From an uncultured Eubacterium sp. (GTDB taxonomy: Bacteria; Bacillota; Clostridia; Lachnospirales; Lachnospiraceae): a stretch of 64,000 nt of DNA. Shown here piece by piece: positions 27,294-37,105 of the stretch. A program made the translations under genes and the position numbers. Below the pieces are notes generated by a model that saw only the letters and a list, made by a program, of their open reading frames with translations, had not been told where the DNA came from and did no database searches. The stretch spans positions 1 through 64,000 of the forward strand of contig CAMUML010000018.1 in NCBI GenBank assembly GCA_947089855.1. The letters are read 5' to 3'. Each line of letters starts with the position of its first letter. Position 1 is the first letter of the stretch.

Positions 27294-28595
27294 TCACCAC
27301 CTTTCTGTTAGCAGCAGCTTTTTGAAAAATTTCCGCTTCTCCTTTGTCATTTGAAACGGATCTATATCCAACGGGAAGCAGTAGATACGGCGATGGTACA
27401 TCTTTTCTAAATACTTTGCCTGCATTTTATCTCCATAATTGCATACAACGGCTAAATTCTCACGAAAACAGATCCTTTCAAGCAGGTTCCGCGCCTGGGC
27501 GCATTCCCACGGCCTGCTTCCAGCCACTACAATCAGTTTTTTGCTTTCATCTGCTAAAACCTCATGCAGCTGTATGCCATAATCCTGTATATACAGGCCC
27601 TCTGCCCTGTCCCATCCAGCCGTCCCTTCCCCATAATAGGGCATCCCCTGAAAATTTCCATAAACAGCCAGCCCATTGCGCATACAGCCGCCATCTTCTT
27701 TGATCAGCAGGCGCATACAATCCGAATTGTGGTGTTCCTGGTAAATACAGGTGTTTTTGCGCTGATTGAAAAAACAGGTCAAAGCTATCGCCAGATGGGT
27801 TGCCCCCACCCGCTCCTGCACTCCTGCCACTGCTATTTCTGCTAAGAGATGCTTATGATTTATCTGCTGAATTTTTTGACAACCGTTCCACAATGCCCCA
27901 TCCAGCTCTGAAGCAAACGCTTCTATGGAAGGGTAGCGGTCTGCCCGGGAATAAGCTGTTGCTTTCCGGATCAACGGTTTCAGACGCTGGAACTCCTTTT
28001 TTTGTACTTTGGCCCCTATAAACTCCAAAATTTTCCCTACGCCATAAATATCGGCCCTGACGTCACAGGAAATCCCTTGGTATTTTTCTGGAGGCGCAAA
28101 GCCTTCGGTTCCATACGCTTGGAATGTATTTCCACAATTGGTAATATAAGATGAAATGCCAAAATCGATTAAAACAATACGTTCTCCACATAATATAATG
28201 TGTTCGGGCTTTAAATCCTGGTAAAGTACCGGTTTTGGCTCCTGGTCATGCAAGTACTTAACCAATTCACATATCTGCAGAACCATATGGATTGCTTTAT
28301 CGGCGGAAATACAGTCTTGACGAAGCAAATATGCTTCCAAAGATTGTCCCTGGATATATTCCTCAATGATATAATATGCCTTATCATCTTCTTCGACATC
28401 GTAAATAGTGGGGATACCGGGATGTTTCAGATTTTTAAGAATATCTGCTTCCAGAAAAAACTGAGGCTGTGCAGCTTGCGATTTATAAATACACTTAACT
28501 GCCCGATGCACCTTCAGCTTTACATGTTCGACAATAAATACCTGGCTGCTGCTACCACGGCCTAAACTAGAAATGACACGGTATTTACCGAACAA
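27294..28595 (-). CDS. Ser/Thr protein kinase fused to a degenerate ParA-like domain
   Basis: 433 aa. Kinase domain about residues 1-235: glycine loop LGRGSSSQVF, Lys in HRAVKCIY, metal motif DFG in LIDFGISSY, GFAPPEKY as APE. The catalytic loop reads YQDLKPEHI instead of HRDLKPEN, so the catalytic Asp is kept but His and Arg are lost. The C-terminal 170 residues (AVAGVQERVGATHLAIALTCFF, then LIVVAGSRPWECAQARNLL) resemble a ParA/MinD fold in which the Walker A Lys is missing. No membrane segment. The nearest in-frame ribosome site favours initiation upstream of this TTG; see the finding on its start. Confidence 0.8.
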   Translation of the reverse strand: MFGKYRVISSLGRGSSSQVFIVEHVKLKVHRAVKCIYKSQAAQPQFFLEADILKNLKHPGIPTIYDVEEDDKAYYIIEEYIQGQSLEAYLLRQDCISADKAIHMVLQICELVKYLHDQEPKPVLYQDLKPEHIILCGERIVLIDFGISSYITNCGNTFQAYGTEGFAPPEKYQGISCDVRADIYGVGKILEFIGAKVQKKEFQRLKPLIRKATAYSRADRYPSIEAFASELDGALWNGCQKIQQINHKHLLAEIAVAGVQERVGATHLAIALTCFFNQRKNTCIYQEHHNSDCMRLLIKEDGGCMRNGLAVYGNFQGMPYYGEGTAGWDRAEGLYIQDYGIQLHEVLADESKKLIVVAGSRPWECAQARNLLERICFRENLAVVCNYGDKMQAKYLEKMYHRRIYCFPLDIDPFQMTKEKRKFFKKLLLTERW

Positions 28596-28748
28596 AATTG
28601 AATTATTTATGCTTTTACTCCTTTCTGACTAAGGAAGATAAGCATCTCTGGATATAGTTATACCACAGACTTCATGTGTTTGGCAAGCCTTTTTTTCCAT
28701 TTTTTTTATTTTTTTATAAAATTTTTAAAAAATATATGCTCTATATGC

Positions 28749-28777
28749 TTGACTAACATATTTATTTTTTATATACT
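28749..28777 (+). promoter_or_regulatory. Promoter of mecA
   Basis: TTGACT (28749-28754), 17-nt spacer, TATACT (28772-28777), about 80 nt upstream of the mecA start in an AT-rich gap. Confidence 0.75.
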
Positions 28778-28863
28778 TTGGTTACTTAAGACTGACATTT
28801 AGAATTTCAATATAATACAATATATAGTATGTAGCAGAAAGACATTAAACAGGGAGTGATTGA

Positions 28864-29679
28864 ATGAAAATCGAAAAAGTAAGTGACACCCAAATCCGCT
28901 GCACCTTGACAAAAGAAGACCTTGCTGACCGCCATCTGAAAATCAGCGAGCTTGCTTATGGAACAGAAAATGCAAAAAGCCTTTTCCGTGATATGATGCA
29001 GCAGGCTTCTTATGAGTTTGGATTTGAAGCAGACGATATACCTTTGATGATAGAGGCAATTCCAGTATCATCGGATACTATTATCCTACTGATCACCAAA
29101 GTGGAATATCCAGAAGAACTGGATACCCGTTTTTCCAAATTCTCAGATACTGATTTGGATGACGATTTTTCCGGCTATGCTTCAGATTCCGGCGAACCAT
29201 ATGAGTCTACAAGCGCCAATGATATTTTGGACCTCTTCCAAAAAATCCAGCATGAGGCGAAAGCAGATTCCGAGAACCCAAAAAAGAAAAAAATCAGCCC
29301 AGATGAATTCATCCCATTAGACCAGGCAGTAAAACGCGAAACAAAAGAAACTGTCCCAAACACACATGACGTAGCTATCCCGGTTGATCTGACAAAATTG
29401 TTCCTGGTTCAAAACCTGGATACCATGTCCAAGATTTCAAACGTACTGGAAGGATATTACCACGGGGACAATACTTTATTCCGTGACGCGCAGACACACC
29501 TTTTTTATCTGGTCGTCCATAAAAGTTCCCATACGCCAGAAGAGTTTAATAAAGTCTGCAATATCCTTTCCGAATACTCTACACAGTTAAATTTTTCAAA
29601 ATCAATTGAAGCTTATTTCAATGAACATTTTGATTGCATGATACGCAGCCAGGCACTGCAGCAATATGCGGGCATCTAA
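28864..29679 (+). CDS. mecA: Adaptor protein MecA
   Basis: 271 aa. N-terminal substrate-binding domain (KIEKVSDTQIRCTLTKEDLADRHLKI, MMQQASYEFGFEADDIPLMIEA), an acidic Asp/Ser-rich linker (about 85-150) and a C-terminal ClpC-binding domain (VDLTKLFLVQNLDTMSKISNVL, GDNTLFRD). In Firmicutes MecA delivers substrates to the ClpCP protease. GGGAGTG precedes the ATG. Monocistronic, with its own promoter and terminator. Confidence 0.92.
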   Translation: MKIEKVSDTQIRCTLTKEDLADRHLKISELAYGTENAKSLFRDMMQQASYEFGFEADDIPLMIEAIPVSSDTIILLITKVEYPEELDTRFSKFSDTDLDDDFSGYASDSGEPYESTSANDILDLFQKIQHEAKADSENPKKKKISPDEFIPLDQAVKRETKETVPNTHDVAIPVDLTKLFLVQNLDTMSKISNVLEGYYHGDNTLFRDAQTHLFYLVVHKSSHTPEEFNKVCNILSEYSTQLNFSKSIEAYFNEHFDCMIRSQALQQYAGI

Positions 29680-29691
29680 CGCAACAGCTAA

Positions 29692-29735
29692 AAAGAAGCC
29701 AGGTACAAGCATCCCTTGTATCCGGCTTCTTTTTC
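29692..29735. terminator. Terminator after mecA, probably bidirectional
   Basis: AAGAAGCC and GGCTTCTT (29693-29729 region) pair, continued inward by ACAAG/CTTGT with a small bulge, and TTTTCATTTT follows. It lies between convergent genes (mecA and the DUF1858 gene). Confidence 0.8.
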
Positions 29736-29756
29736 ATTTTCAAAGGCATACCCTGT

Positions 29757-29963
29757 TTAGTTGGCGGCCAAAAAATCGTTGATCTGCCCAACCAGTGCGT
29801 CCGGCTCCATCCCGTGTACAATCGCTGCTTCTTCAATGGATTCCATCTGTGATGATGGGCATCCCAGGCAATGCATACCAATATTTAATAAAAGCGGTGC
29901 AATGTTTTCATTAATCTGTAGCAATTCCCCTATCATTGTATTTTTTGTAACCTGCTGTGCCAT
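29757..29963 (-). CDS. DUF1858-domain protein
   Basis: 68 aa. Whole protein is a DUF1858 domain: TKNTMIGELLQINENIAPLLLNIGMHCLGCPSS, with the conserved CxxC (CLGC), and EEAAIVHGMEPDALVGQIN. The fold is common in anaerobes and often stands near redox or iron-sulfur proteins; a ferredoxin gene lies just beyond on the other strand. AAAAGGAG precedes the ATG. Confidence 0.88.
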   Translation of the reverse strand: MAQQVTKNTMIGELLQINENIAPLLLNIGMHCLGCPSSQMESIEEAAIVHGMEPDALVGQINDFLAAN

Positions 29964-30147
29964 GTGATTAATCTCCTTTTCTCCTTAATTGTGGTTGGTA
30001 TGGGCGGCATCCGTTAAAAGCCTGCCCATTTTCTTTATAAATATACTATATGCTGCTTTTTCTGTCAAATAATATACGCCCCTGGCCGCCATTTGCCATG
30101 TATCAAAATTAATACATTCTGCTGCACATTCTGTCCCATTTTTCTAC

Positions 30148-30413
<266 letters not shown>

Positions 30414-30431
30414 TCTAAAAACATAATATTT

Positions 30432-30462
30432 AAAACCGCCGGTATTCTACCGGCGGTTTTTC
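30432..30462 (+). terminator. Ferredoxin gene terminator
   Basis: AAAACCGCCGGTA (30432-30444) and TACCGGCGGTTTT (30448-30460) form a perfect 13-bp stem with a TTC loop, followed by T. It is 19 nt after the stop codon. Confidence 0.92.
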
Positions 30463-30564
30463 TTGCAATAGCCCAGGCAAGCTGGCCTGCCGCATATCGC
30501 TACATATTTTCCCATATGTACAAGATCATTTCTTTCCATCGTACAAGGTATCCCCCGGCCCCAT

Positions 30565-31248
30565 TCAGATCATGAGATCCGGCGCCATCTCGTTCTTGTT
30601 CTTTAACAGCTTTCGTTCTTTCCTGCTCAAACGCTCTTTTTTCGCACGCCGCCTGCCATGCCTGCCCATACTTCTGATTGCTTCATCCAGCTTGCGGAAG
30701 CGCTCTTCCTCCTGTTCATCCTGTGTGCGCATCAGGTAATTCATTTCCTTGATCACTTGTTCCCCGACCTGGACGCCTACCTCCTGCCCAAGTTCTTCGT
30801 TGTTTTCCGTAATTGCCTTGCGCACAATCTCTGTCATCATAGATTGAAACTGTTCCATCCGCCTCTCGCGCTGCATATCTTCTGTCAAATGGTTTGTTTT
30901 TTGTGTCACATGGATCACTTCATTCTTTGACATAGCCTGTTTTAAAACCTCCTCACCTATTTCCATGCCGTTAACTTTCTCGATGCGAATCGCGGGTTCC
31001 ATCATGCCTTCCTCCTTACGCTCTTTTTCATCCTGCAGGATCAGCCGGATTGCTTTCAACTGGTATCCCCGTTCTTTTAATTCTTTTATCCTTAAAAATT
31101 CTTGTATGTTTTCCTGTGTATAATAGCGGTGCCCCAGTTCATTCCTGGGAACGGACAGCCCCAGCTCATCTTCCCAGTAACGCAGGACATGTGACTCAAC
31201 CTGCACCGTATTTGCTGCATCCGAAATCATATAACGTACTTTTTCCAC
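30565..31248 (-). CDS. MerR-family regulator with long coiled coil
   Basis: 227 aa from a GTG preceded by AAGGAGG. MerR winged helix at residues 5-75 (YMISDAANTVQVESHVLRYWEDELGL, RNELGHRYYTQENIQEFLRIKELKERGYQLKAIR), then an extended charged helical tail and a very basic C-terminus (RRRAKKERLSRKERKLLKNKN). No effector Cys set as in metal-sensing MerR. The plan resembles RacA/chromosome-anchoring or regulator-like MerR proteins of clostridia; function is not certain. It follows dnaB in the same direction order on the strand (upstream of it). Confidence 0.8.
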   Translation of the reverse strand: MEKVRYMISDAANTVQVESHVLRYWEDELGLSVPRNELGHRYYTQENIQEFLRIKELKERGYQLKAIRLILQDEKERKEEGMMEPAIRIEKVNGMEIGEEVLKQAMSKNEVIHVTQKTNHLTEDMQRERRMEQFQSMMTEIVRKAITENNEELGQEVGVQVGEQVIKEMNYLMRTQDEQEEERFRKLDEAIRSMGRHGRRRAKKERLSRKERKLLKNKNEMAPDLMI

Positions 31249-31363
31249 TTAAAAAACCTCCTTCTTTCCAGCGCATGGCGTGGTTTGAAGCAATATGACT
31301 TCTCTTAAAAGTATAACTTACTGCATGTCCGCACACAATTTTATTTCATCGGGAAAAAACTGC

Positions 31364-31402
31364 AAAAAAATACAGATATACTTCTTTTTGGAAGCATATC
31401 TG
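31364..31402 (-). terminator. Terminator of the gdpP-rplI-dnaB transcript
   Basis: On the minus strand CAGATATGCTTC (31391-31402) pairs with GAAGTATATCTG (31373-31384), twelve pairs with one G-T, loop of six, then TATTTTTTT (31364-31372). It stands 100 nt after the dnaB stop. A second stem GCTGC/GCAGC with seven T lies at about 31420-31442 on the plus strand. Confidence 0.85.
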
Positions 31403-31501
31403 CAACTATTTTGTCGATAGCTGCCGGATCGCAGCCTTTTTTTGCAAATAGTGCGGATAACTTTTTGCATAGCTTTTCTGATATGTTTAAGCGGTTTTAG
31501 C

Positions 31502-32833
31502 TTAATCTTTCTGCATATTTGCAAATTTTGTATACTGCGGCAGCCATACCAGGTTGACCGTCCCAATCGGGCCATTCCGCTGTTTTGCTATAATAATTTC
31601 CGCAATATTCTTCTTATCCGTATCTTTGTTGTAATAATCGTCACGGTAGATAAACATAACTACATCCGCATCCTGCTCAATTGCACCTGATTCACGCAGG
31701 TCAGAAAGCATTGGGCGGTGGTCAGGGCGCTGTTCCACTGCACGGCTTAACTGGGAAAGCGCGATCACGGGCACATGCAGTTCCCTTGCAAGCGCTTTTA
31801 ACGCACGGGAAATTTCGGAAATTTCCTGTTGCCTGGAATCTATCCTGCCCGAACCCGACATTAACTGCAGGTAGTCAATAATCACCAATTTTATATCATG
31901 CTCCAGTTTATATTTGCGGCATTTGGAACGCAGCTCTCCAATAGAAATCCCTGGTGTATCATCTATAATCAAGTTGGAACGCCCGATCACGCCTGCGCCT
32001 TCGATCAACTTTTCCCAATCGGAATCCGTCAGGCTCCCATTACGCAATACCTGGGCATCCACCCTGGATTCCAGGGAAAACAGGCGGTTTACCAGCTGTT
32101 CTTTTGACATTTCTAAGCTAAAGACTGCTGTCGGCAAGTTATCATGAAATGCCGTATACTGTGCAATATTTAAAACAAACGCCGTTTTTCCCATTGACGG
32201 CCGGGCGGCCACCAAAATCAAATCCGAAGGCTGCAGGCCGCTCATCCGGTAATCCAAGTCAATAAACCCAGTTGCAATCCCAGTCACATTTCCTTCGATC
32301 CTGGATGCTTTTTCTATCCGGTCCAAAGCATTCATCACCACTTGCTTGATCGGTACAAATTCACCGGTTTCCTGGCTTTGCAGCAATTGGAATATGCTTT
32401 TTTCCGTTTCAGCAAAAATTGTCTCCAAGTCTTCGCTGCCAGCATAGCATTTGTTCTGGATCTCATCGGTAACTTTGATCAGTCTGCGCAACATCGCCTT
32501 TTCTTTTACAATACTGGCATAATAACGGATATTGGCAGACGTCGGGACTGCCGCTACAAGGTCGTTGATATAGGACAGGCTGCTGACCTCTGGCGGTACA
32601 TCTTTTTCTTTCAGCTTATTTTGCAGCGTTACAAAATCAACCGGTTCATTCTGGTTAAACAGCTCAATCATTGCGTCAAATAATACCGCATATTGCTTGT
32701 GGTAAAAATCTTCCGCCGCCAATGTTTCAGAAGCTGCAATGATCGCCGCCCGGTCCATCACCATCGAGCCGACTACAGACTGCTCGGCTTCCAGGCTGTT
32801 GGGCATCGTCCTTTTAATCAGAGGTTCATCCAT
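31502..32833 (-). CDS. dnaB: Replicative DNA helicase
   Basis: 443 aa (called dnaC in Bacillus). N-terminal DnaB domain (LEAEQSVVGSMVMDRAAI) to about residue 120, linker, then RecA-like ATPase: Walker A ARPSMGKTAF near residue 213, Walker B LVIIDYLQLMSG, and LSQLSRAVEQRPDHRPMLSDLRESGAIEQDAD, all standard. Unwinds DNA 5' to 3' at the fork. Six nt after rplI, last gene before the terminator. Confidence 0.98.
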   Translation of the reverse strand: MDEPLIKRTMPNSLEAEQSVVGSMVMDRAAIIAASETLAAEDFYHKQYAVLFDAMIELFNQNEPVDFVTLQNKLKEKDVPPEVSSLSYINDLVAAVPTSANIRYYASIVKEKAMLRRLIKVTDEIQNKCYAGSEDLETIFAETEKSIFQLLQSQETGEFVPIKQVVMNALDRIEKASRIEGNVTGIATGFIDLDYRMSGLQPSDLILVAARPSMGKTAFVLNIAQYTAFHDNLPTAVFSLEMSKEQLVNRLFSLESRVDAQVLRNGSLTDSDWEKLIEGAGVIGRSNLIIDDTPGISIGELRSKCRKYKLEHDIKLVIIDYLQLMSGSGRIDSRQQEISEISRALKALARELHVPVIALSQLSRAVEQRPDHRPMLSDLRESGAIEQDADVVMFIYRDDYYNKDTDKKNIAEIIIAKQRNGPIGTVNLVWLPQYTKFANMQKD

Positions 32834-32839
32834 TGGTTT

Positions 32840-33286
32840 TTAACCTTCAACTACATGTACTTTTAAAGATCCCATTACCTGCGGATGCAATTTTAGTGGA
32901 ACATCATAATAGCCAAGCGCTTTGATCGGATCCGCCAGCTGCATCTTCTTCTTATCCAAGTCGAGGTCCAGCTGTTTTTTCGCTGCTTCCGAAATTTCTT
33001 TGGTAGAGACTGAGCCAAAAGTCCGCCCACCTTCCCCAGCCTTAATTTTTACTTCCACCTGCTTATCTTTTAAATCCTCCGCCAGCTTTTGTGCTGCCGC
33101 AAGGCTTTCCGCCGCATCTTTTTCCGCCCGCTTGTTCCGTAGCTTTAAGTCATTTAACGCCTGGCTGGTCGCTTCTACGCCAAGCTTTTTTTTGATAAGC
33201 ATATTGCGTCCATAAGCATCGCTGACCTGTACAATTTCATTTTTCTTTCCAACCGACTTTACATCTTCGAGCAATATCACTTTCAT
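32840..33286 (-). CDS. rplI: 50S ribosomal protein L9
   Basis: 148 aa. N-domain [33 protein letters not shown] and C-domain [12 protein letters not shown] ... [16 protein letters not shown] match L9 throughout. The start overlaps the gdpP stop by four nt (ATGA). Confidence 0.97.
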   Translation of the reverse strand: MKVILLEDVKSVGKKNEIVQVSDAYGRNMLIKKKLGVEATSQALNDLKLRNKRAEKDAAESLAAAQKLAEDLKDKQVEVKIKAGEGGRTFGSVSTKEISEAAKKQLDLDLDKKKMQLADPIKALGYYDVPLKLHPQVMGSLKVHVVEG

Positions 33287-35334
33287 TTCGCAATTTCTCC
33301 TTTTTCTATCGTTTCATCCAATATCTGGCGGATTTTGTATTTTGCCTCCTCCACGGTACAGTTTGGAAGCTGTGCACCGGCAATATTGGCATGGCCGCCT
33401 CCGCCTAGGCGCTCCATAATCAGCTGTACATTGATCTCGTCAATCGACCTAGAACTAATAAATATTTTATTTTGATATTCCGTCAGTACAAAAGATGCTT
33501 TTATCCCAATAATGTTTAATAATTCATTCGCCGACTGGGCGCACACCACCGTTGGGCTTTCCACCCTGTCTGCCGGACAGACAGAGATTGCAAATGCCCC
33601 ATGATAAACTTCTGCATTGCGCATTACTTCAGCCCTAGCCTTATAATCTGCCATATCATTGCGCAGCATCTTGCGCACCCTGGTAACTTCTGCCCCGCAG
33701 CGCCTTAGGTATGCTGCCGCTTCGAAAGTACGCACACCTGTTTTTTGCATAAAATTGTTCGTATCAATTAATATACCCGCATAAATAGCATCGGCTTCAC
33801 AAGACGCCAGCTTTATATTTTCCGTAAAATATTGCAGGATCTCAGCGATCATTTCACAGGTAGAAGAAGCATAAGGCTCAATATAAGACAAAATCGGATT
33901 TTCCACAACTTCGCTTCCTTGTCTGTGATGGTCAAAAACGACAATAGATTTTGTCTTTTTTAGTATCTCAGGACAATCTGTATAATTTGGGCGGTTGGTA
34001 TCTACCACCATAACAAGCGTATTGTTGTTTGTCAGCTCGATTGCTTCCTCGCTGTCAATAAACATATCCGGCATATAGCCGCTCTCCTCCGTAAAGCACT
34101 CTTTGATCGGGCGCAGGGAAGTGGTTACTTCATTCAACACAATCTGCACCTTCTTTTCCAGCACACGCCCCGCGCAATAAACGCCGATCGCAGCGCCAAA
34201 CGAATCCACATCTGCTATATGGTGCCCCATTACAATAACATGGCTGCGGCTTTCAATAATTTCCCGCAACGCATGGGCTTTCACACGGGCTTTCACACGG
34301 GTATTTTTGTCTACCTGCTTAGAGCTGCCGCCAAAATAAGTAATCTGCTCCCCTTCTTTCACAACGACCTGGTCGCCGCCACGCCCCAACGCCAGGCCGA
34401 TCGCCATACGCGCATATTCGTAATTCTGGTTATACGTAGCGCCTGTATTCCCAATCCCGATACTTAATGTAACTGCCATCTCATTTCCGACTTTGACCGT
34501 TTTCACTTCTTCCAAAAGGCTGAATTTATCTTTCTCCATTTTGGACAGGTACATATTACGGAATACAACAAAATACTTGTCCTTTTCCACTTTACGCACC
34601 AGGCCATCCATGCTGGAAAAATATTTGTTCACTTTCCGGTCGATCAACGCCACCAGAAGCGACTGCTTGACATCTTCGATACTGTTCATCGCTTCTTCAT
34701 AATTATCGATATAGACAAGTGCGGCTACCATCTTTTGGTCGTCATTTTCACGCATATACTGGTTCAGCTGCGTCTCATCGTACAAATACAGGGCTGTCAT
34801 ATATTCCTCGCCGCCCTCAACCGATACCAGCTGGTTATCCGGGGTAATGCTTGAAAATTCCAGCCTTTTTAACTGCGCCCGGTAATCATGCCCGCCCCAT
34901 GTAAGGTGCAGCTGCGATTCCACTGCATTTTTTTGGATAATTTCCCTTGTAATCTGGGAAAATATAGAAGTAATCGATTTATGGTAATCTTTACTTTTGC
35001 CGGTCAGCTCCGTAAACCGTTCATTAACCCATAGTATCTTCCCATTGAAATCAACCAGTGCATACGCAATATCCAATTCATTTAGCAGCTTTTTTTGTAC
35101 GGTACCATATTGCGTTGCAAAATTAATCAACTCGCTGACAAACAGCGGCTTCTTTTTTTGGTAATTTACGACTGCAACTATAAAATATACAGCCGTAAAT
35201 GCAGAAACCGCCAGCCCGGATTCCCACTGGTAAAAATACATAGGGATATTCAGCGCTACCAGCAGGACAGTAAGCAAAACCGGACTCAGCATATAATTTT
35301 TAAGGCGCCCTTTCAATACTATTTTGTTTTTCAT
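33283..35334 (-). CDS. gdpP: Cyclic-di-AMP phosphodiesterase, GdpP type
   Basis: About 683 aa from the ATG at 35334. Two membrane helices (about 15-60), a PAS-like domain ([30 protein letters not shown]), a degenerate GGDEF domain (near 175-310), and the DHH-DHHA1 phosphoesterase: [41 protein letters not shown], and [12 protein letters not shown] at the end. Hydrolyses c-di-AMP to pApA. A longer frame to 35391 contains the probable promoter, so it is unlikely to be translated. Order gdpP-rplI-dnaB is as in Bacillus (yybT-rplI-dnaC). Confidence 0.95.
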   Translation of the reverse strand: MKNKIVLKGRLKNYMLSPVLLTVLLVALNIPMYFYQWESGLAVSAFTAVYFIVAVVNYQKKKPLFVSELINFATQYGTVQKKLLNELDIAYALVDFNGKILWVNERFTELTGKSKDYHKSITSIFSQITREIIQKNAVESQLHLTWGGHDYRAQLKRLEFSSITPDNQLVSVEGGEEYMTALYLYDETQLNQYMRENDDQKMVAALVYIDNYEEAMNSIEDVKQSLLVALIDRKVNKYFSSMDGLVRKVEKDKYFVVFRNMYLSKMEKDKFSLLEEVKTVKVGNEMAVTLSIGIGNTGATYNQNYEYARMAIGLALGRGGDQVVVKEGEQITYFGGSSKQVDKNTRVKARVKAHALREIIESRSHVIVMGHHIADVDSFGAAIGVYCAGRVLEKKVQIVLNEVTTSLRPIKECFTEESGYMPDMFIDSEEAIELTNNNTLVMVVDTNRPNYTDCPEILKKTKSIVVFDHHRQGSEVVENPILSYIEPYASSTCEMIAEILQYFTENIKLASCEADAIYAGILIDTNNFMQKTGVRTFEAAAYLRRCGAEVTRVRKMLRNDMADYKARAEVMRNAEVYHGAFAISVCPADRVESPTVVCAQSANELLNIIGIKASFVLTEYQNKIFISSRSIDEINVQLIMERLGGGGHANIAGAQLPNCTVEEAKYKIRQILDETIEKGEIAK

Positions 35335-35371
35335 TTTCCGCTGCCTTAGCCTTTCCACAAAGATAGTATCC

Positions 35372-35400
35372 ATTATACCATGATTAACCAATTATTGAAA
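35372..35400 (-). promoter_or_regulatory. Candidate promoter of gdpP-rplI-dnaB
   Basis: Minus strand TTTCAA (35395-35400), 17-nt spacer, TATAAT (35372-35377). The -10 is perfect, the -35 weak. The transcript start would fall just before the ATG at 35334. Confidence 0.55.
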
Positions 35401-35460
35401 GTATTTTAATGATGTAAAATTAAAGAAAAATAATTGTAATCATTTAGTCATATTTTGCTG

Positions 35461-37104
35461 CTATTTTATTTCAACGACCGTATGCAGCCCGTCTTCCTCT
35501 GCTGCATAAGAAAACTGGATGGTATCCCCTGGCTGGTAGCGGATAATGCTGATCAAGTTTTTATCCGACATATTGACGTCAAATACAGCGTCTGAATTTT
35601 CCAACGCTACATAATAATGGGTAGTCCCTTCGAGCACAACCGGAGCTGCTGCTTTTATTTTCCCTGTAATAGTTTCATACATGCTGCCGTCGCCGCTTTC
35701 CGCGATCCCGTTGGTAGCCAGCAGAACGGTATATGCTTTTTCACATTCTTTTACCGTATCCCCTATCGCGACCCATTGGTATTTCTGTACATTGACCATT
35801 GCATATTTTTTTACAAGCCCAGCGCCATCTTTTAATGCCATAAAATAAGTTGGCTCATCCGAAATATTTAGCAATAGCGGAAACGTAGCCTGGTAGCCAA
35901 GGTTTTGCACCTGGCCTTCCGCAGACGACATCGCAGAATCTTCAATAGCGCCTTCTACTTTATAGTATTTTGTCTCCATCGTCCTCTGGTTCATTAAGAC
36001 AAACCCGACATTGGACTGGTCGCCGCTGACAGAAGTAACACCGGTATACACCCAAACGTCATCGTCCAACGCAATATAATTATACCCATTTGTCGCTTTC
36101 AGGCAGTCTTTTTGCCCCAAGATACTGTTAAAAAAGCCATGTTTATAAATGCCATAATAATTATACAGTTCAGTTAAAAGTTCTGCAGAATATACTTTAT
36201 CAATCCAATTCGGCACATCTTCTACCGCATAATCCGTACATTCCCCGGTAACCGCATTGCACAAGACCACATTGCCTACCGTGCGGCCGCCAAACAGGCC
36301 AATATTAAACTTTTTGACCGGGCAGACCCAAAATGGCGTCCCCTCATCGTTAATTTCAAAAAAGATCTGGTCGTCAAAAATATAAGTTGGATAATGAAAA
36401 CGAAGATGCCGGTAAATATTCCGGTTAAACAATTCTGATTTGGAATATTTTATCGGCTGTTCCAATTTTACGCATTCTGTATTCTGCGTTGCCATATCAA
36501 TCCTGATATAAGCCGGAATACCATTTTTCTGGTTGGTCAGCCATTTAATCTCACTGGCATATACCAGCGGCGTCACACGGACCGGCATATCCTGGTAATT
36601 AATCTGCGTGTAGTCGGAACCAACTTCAAACTGGGAAACCATATCTACCATGCTCCCCATTTTACGGTTCCCCAAAAGCTCCGCAGAATCTTTATCCAGC
36701 AGCGGAATCGTATTATAGTTAGTCTGTTCAATATCGTCCGTAAAATTTCCTTCTACCACATTCATAAGTTTCTGGTATTTGCCGGCATTTACAATTGGCG
36801 AAGATAAAATCTTGCCAATGCAAAAAATTGCCAGAGTCACTAAAAATAACCCGGCCCCTATTTTCACTGACTTAAATTCTTTCCATACCTTTGGTTTGGC
36901 CCCTGGCTGAACCACATTGGCTACCGCATGTTTCCTCATCTGCCCCAGCACACAAAGGGCTGTTACAAACAAAATAATAACCATGCATGCACCCCAAAAA
37001 CCAGCAGAATGGATATTGATCGCCGGCAATGTTACATAATAATATACACCAATGATAACCAGCACAAAAAGCAATACAACAACCTTTTTGAGTATTTTTT
37101 TCAT
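35461..37104 (-). CDS. Membrane-anchored protein of unknown function
   Basis: 547 aa. Three N-terminal helices (about 8-28, 36-56 and 80-100) followed by a large domain of about 440 residues, rich in beta strands and aromatic residues, presumably outside the membrane. Segments such as IPAYIRIDMATQNTECVKLEQPI and HLRFHYPTYIFDDQIFFEINDEGTPFWVCP suggest a conserved clostridial family that I cannot name. It starts two nt after the stop of the NrnA-like gene (TAATATG), so it is translated with it, and lies between two DHH phosphoesterases that act on cyclic or linear dinucleotides. Confidence 0.75.
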   Translation of the reverse strand: MKKILKKVVVLLFVLVIIGVYYYVTLPAINIHSAGFWGACMVIILFVTALCVLGQMRKHAVANVVQPGAKPKVWKEFKSVKIGAGLFLVTLAIFCIGKILSSPIVNAGKYQKLMNVVEGNFTDDIEQTNYNTIPLLDKDSAELLGNRKMGSMVDMVSQFEVGSDYTQINYQDMPVRVTPLVYASEIKWLTNQKNGIPAYIRIDMATQNTECVKLEQPIKYSKSELFNRNIYRHLRFHYPTYIFDDQIFFEINDEGTPFWVCPVKKFNIGLFGGRTVGNVVLCNAVTGECTDYAVEDVPNWIDKVYSAELLTELYNYYGIYKHGFFNSILGQKDCLKATNGYNYIALDDDVWVYTGVTSVSGDQSNVGFVLMNQRTMETKYYKVEGAIEDSAMSSAEGQVQNLGYQATFPLLLNISDEPTYFMALKDGAGLVKKYAMVNVQKYQWVAIGDTVKECEKAYTVLLATNGIAESGDGSMYETITGKIKAAAPVVLEGTTHYYVALENSDAVFDVNMSDKNLISIIRYQPGDTIQFSYAAEEDGLHTVVEIK

Positions 37105-37105
37105 A

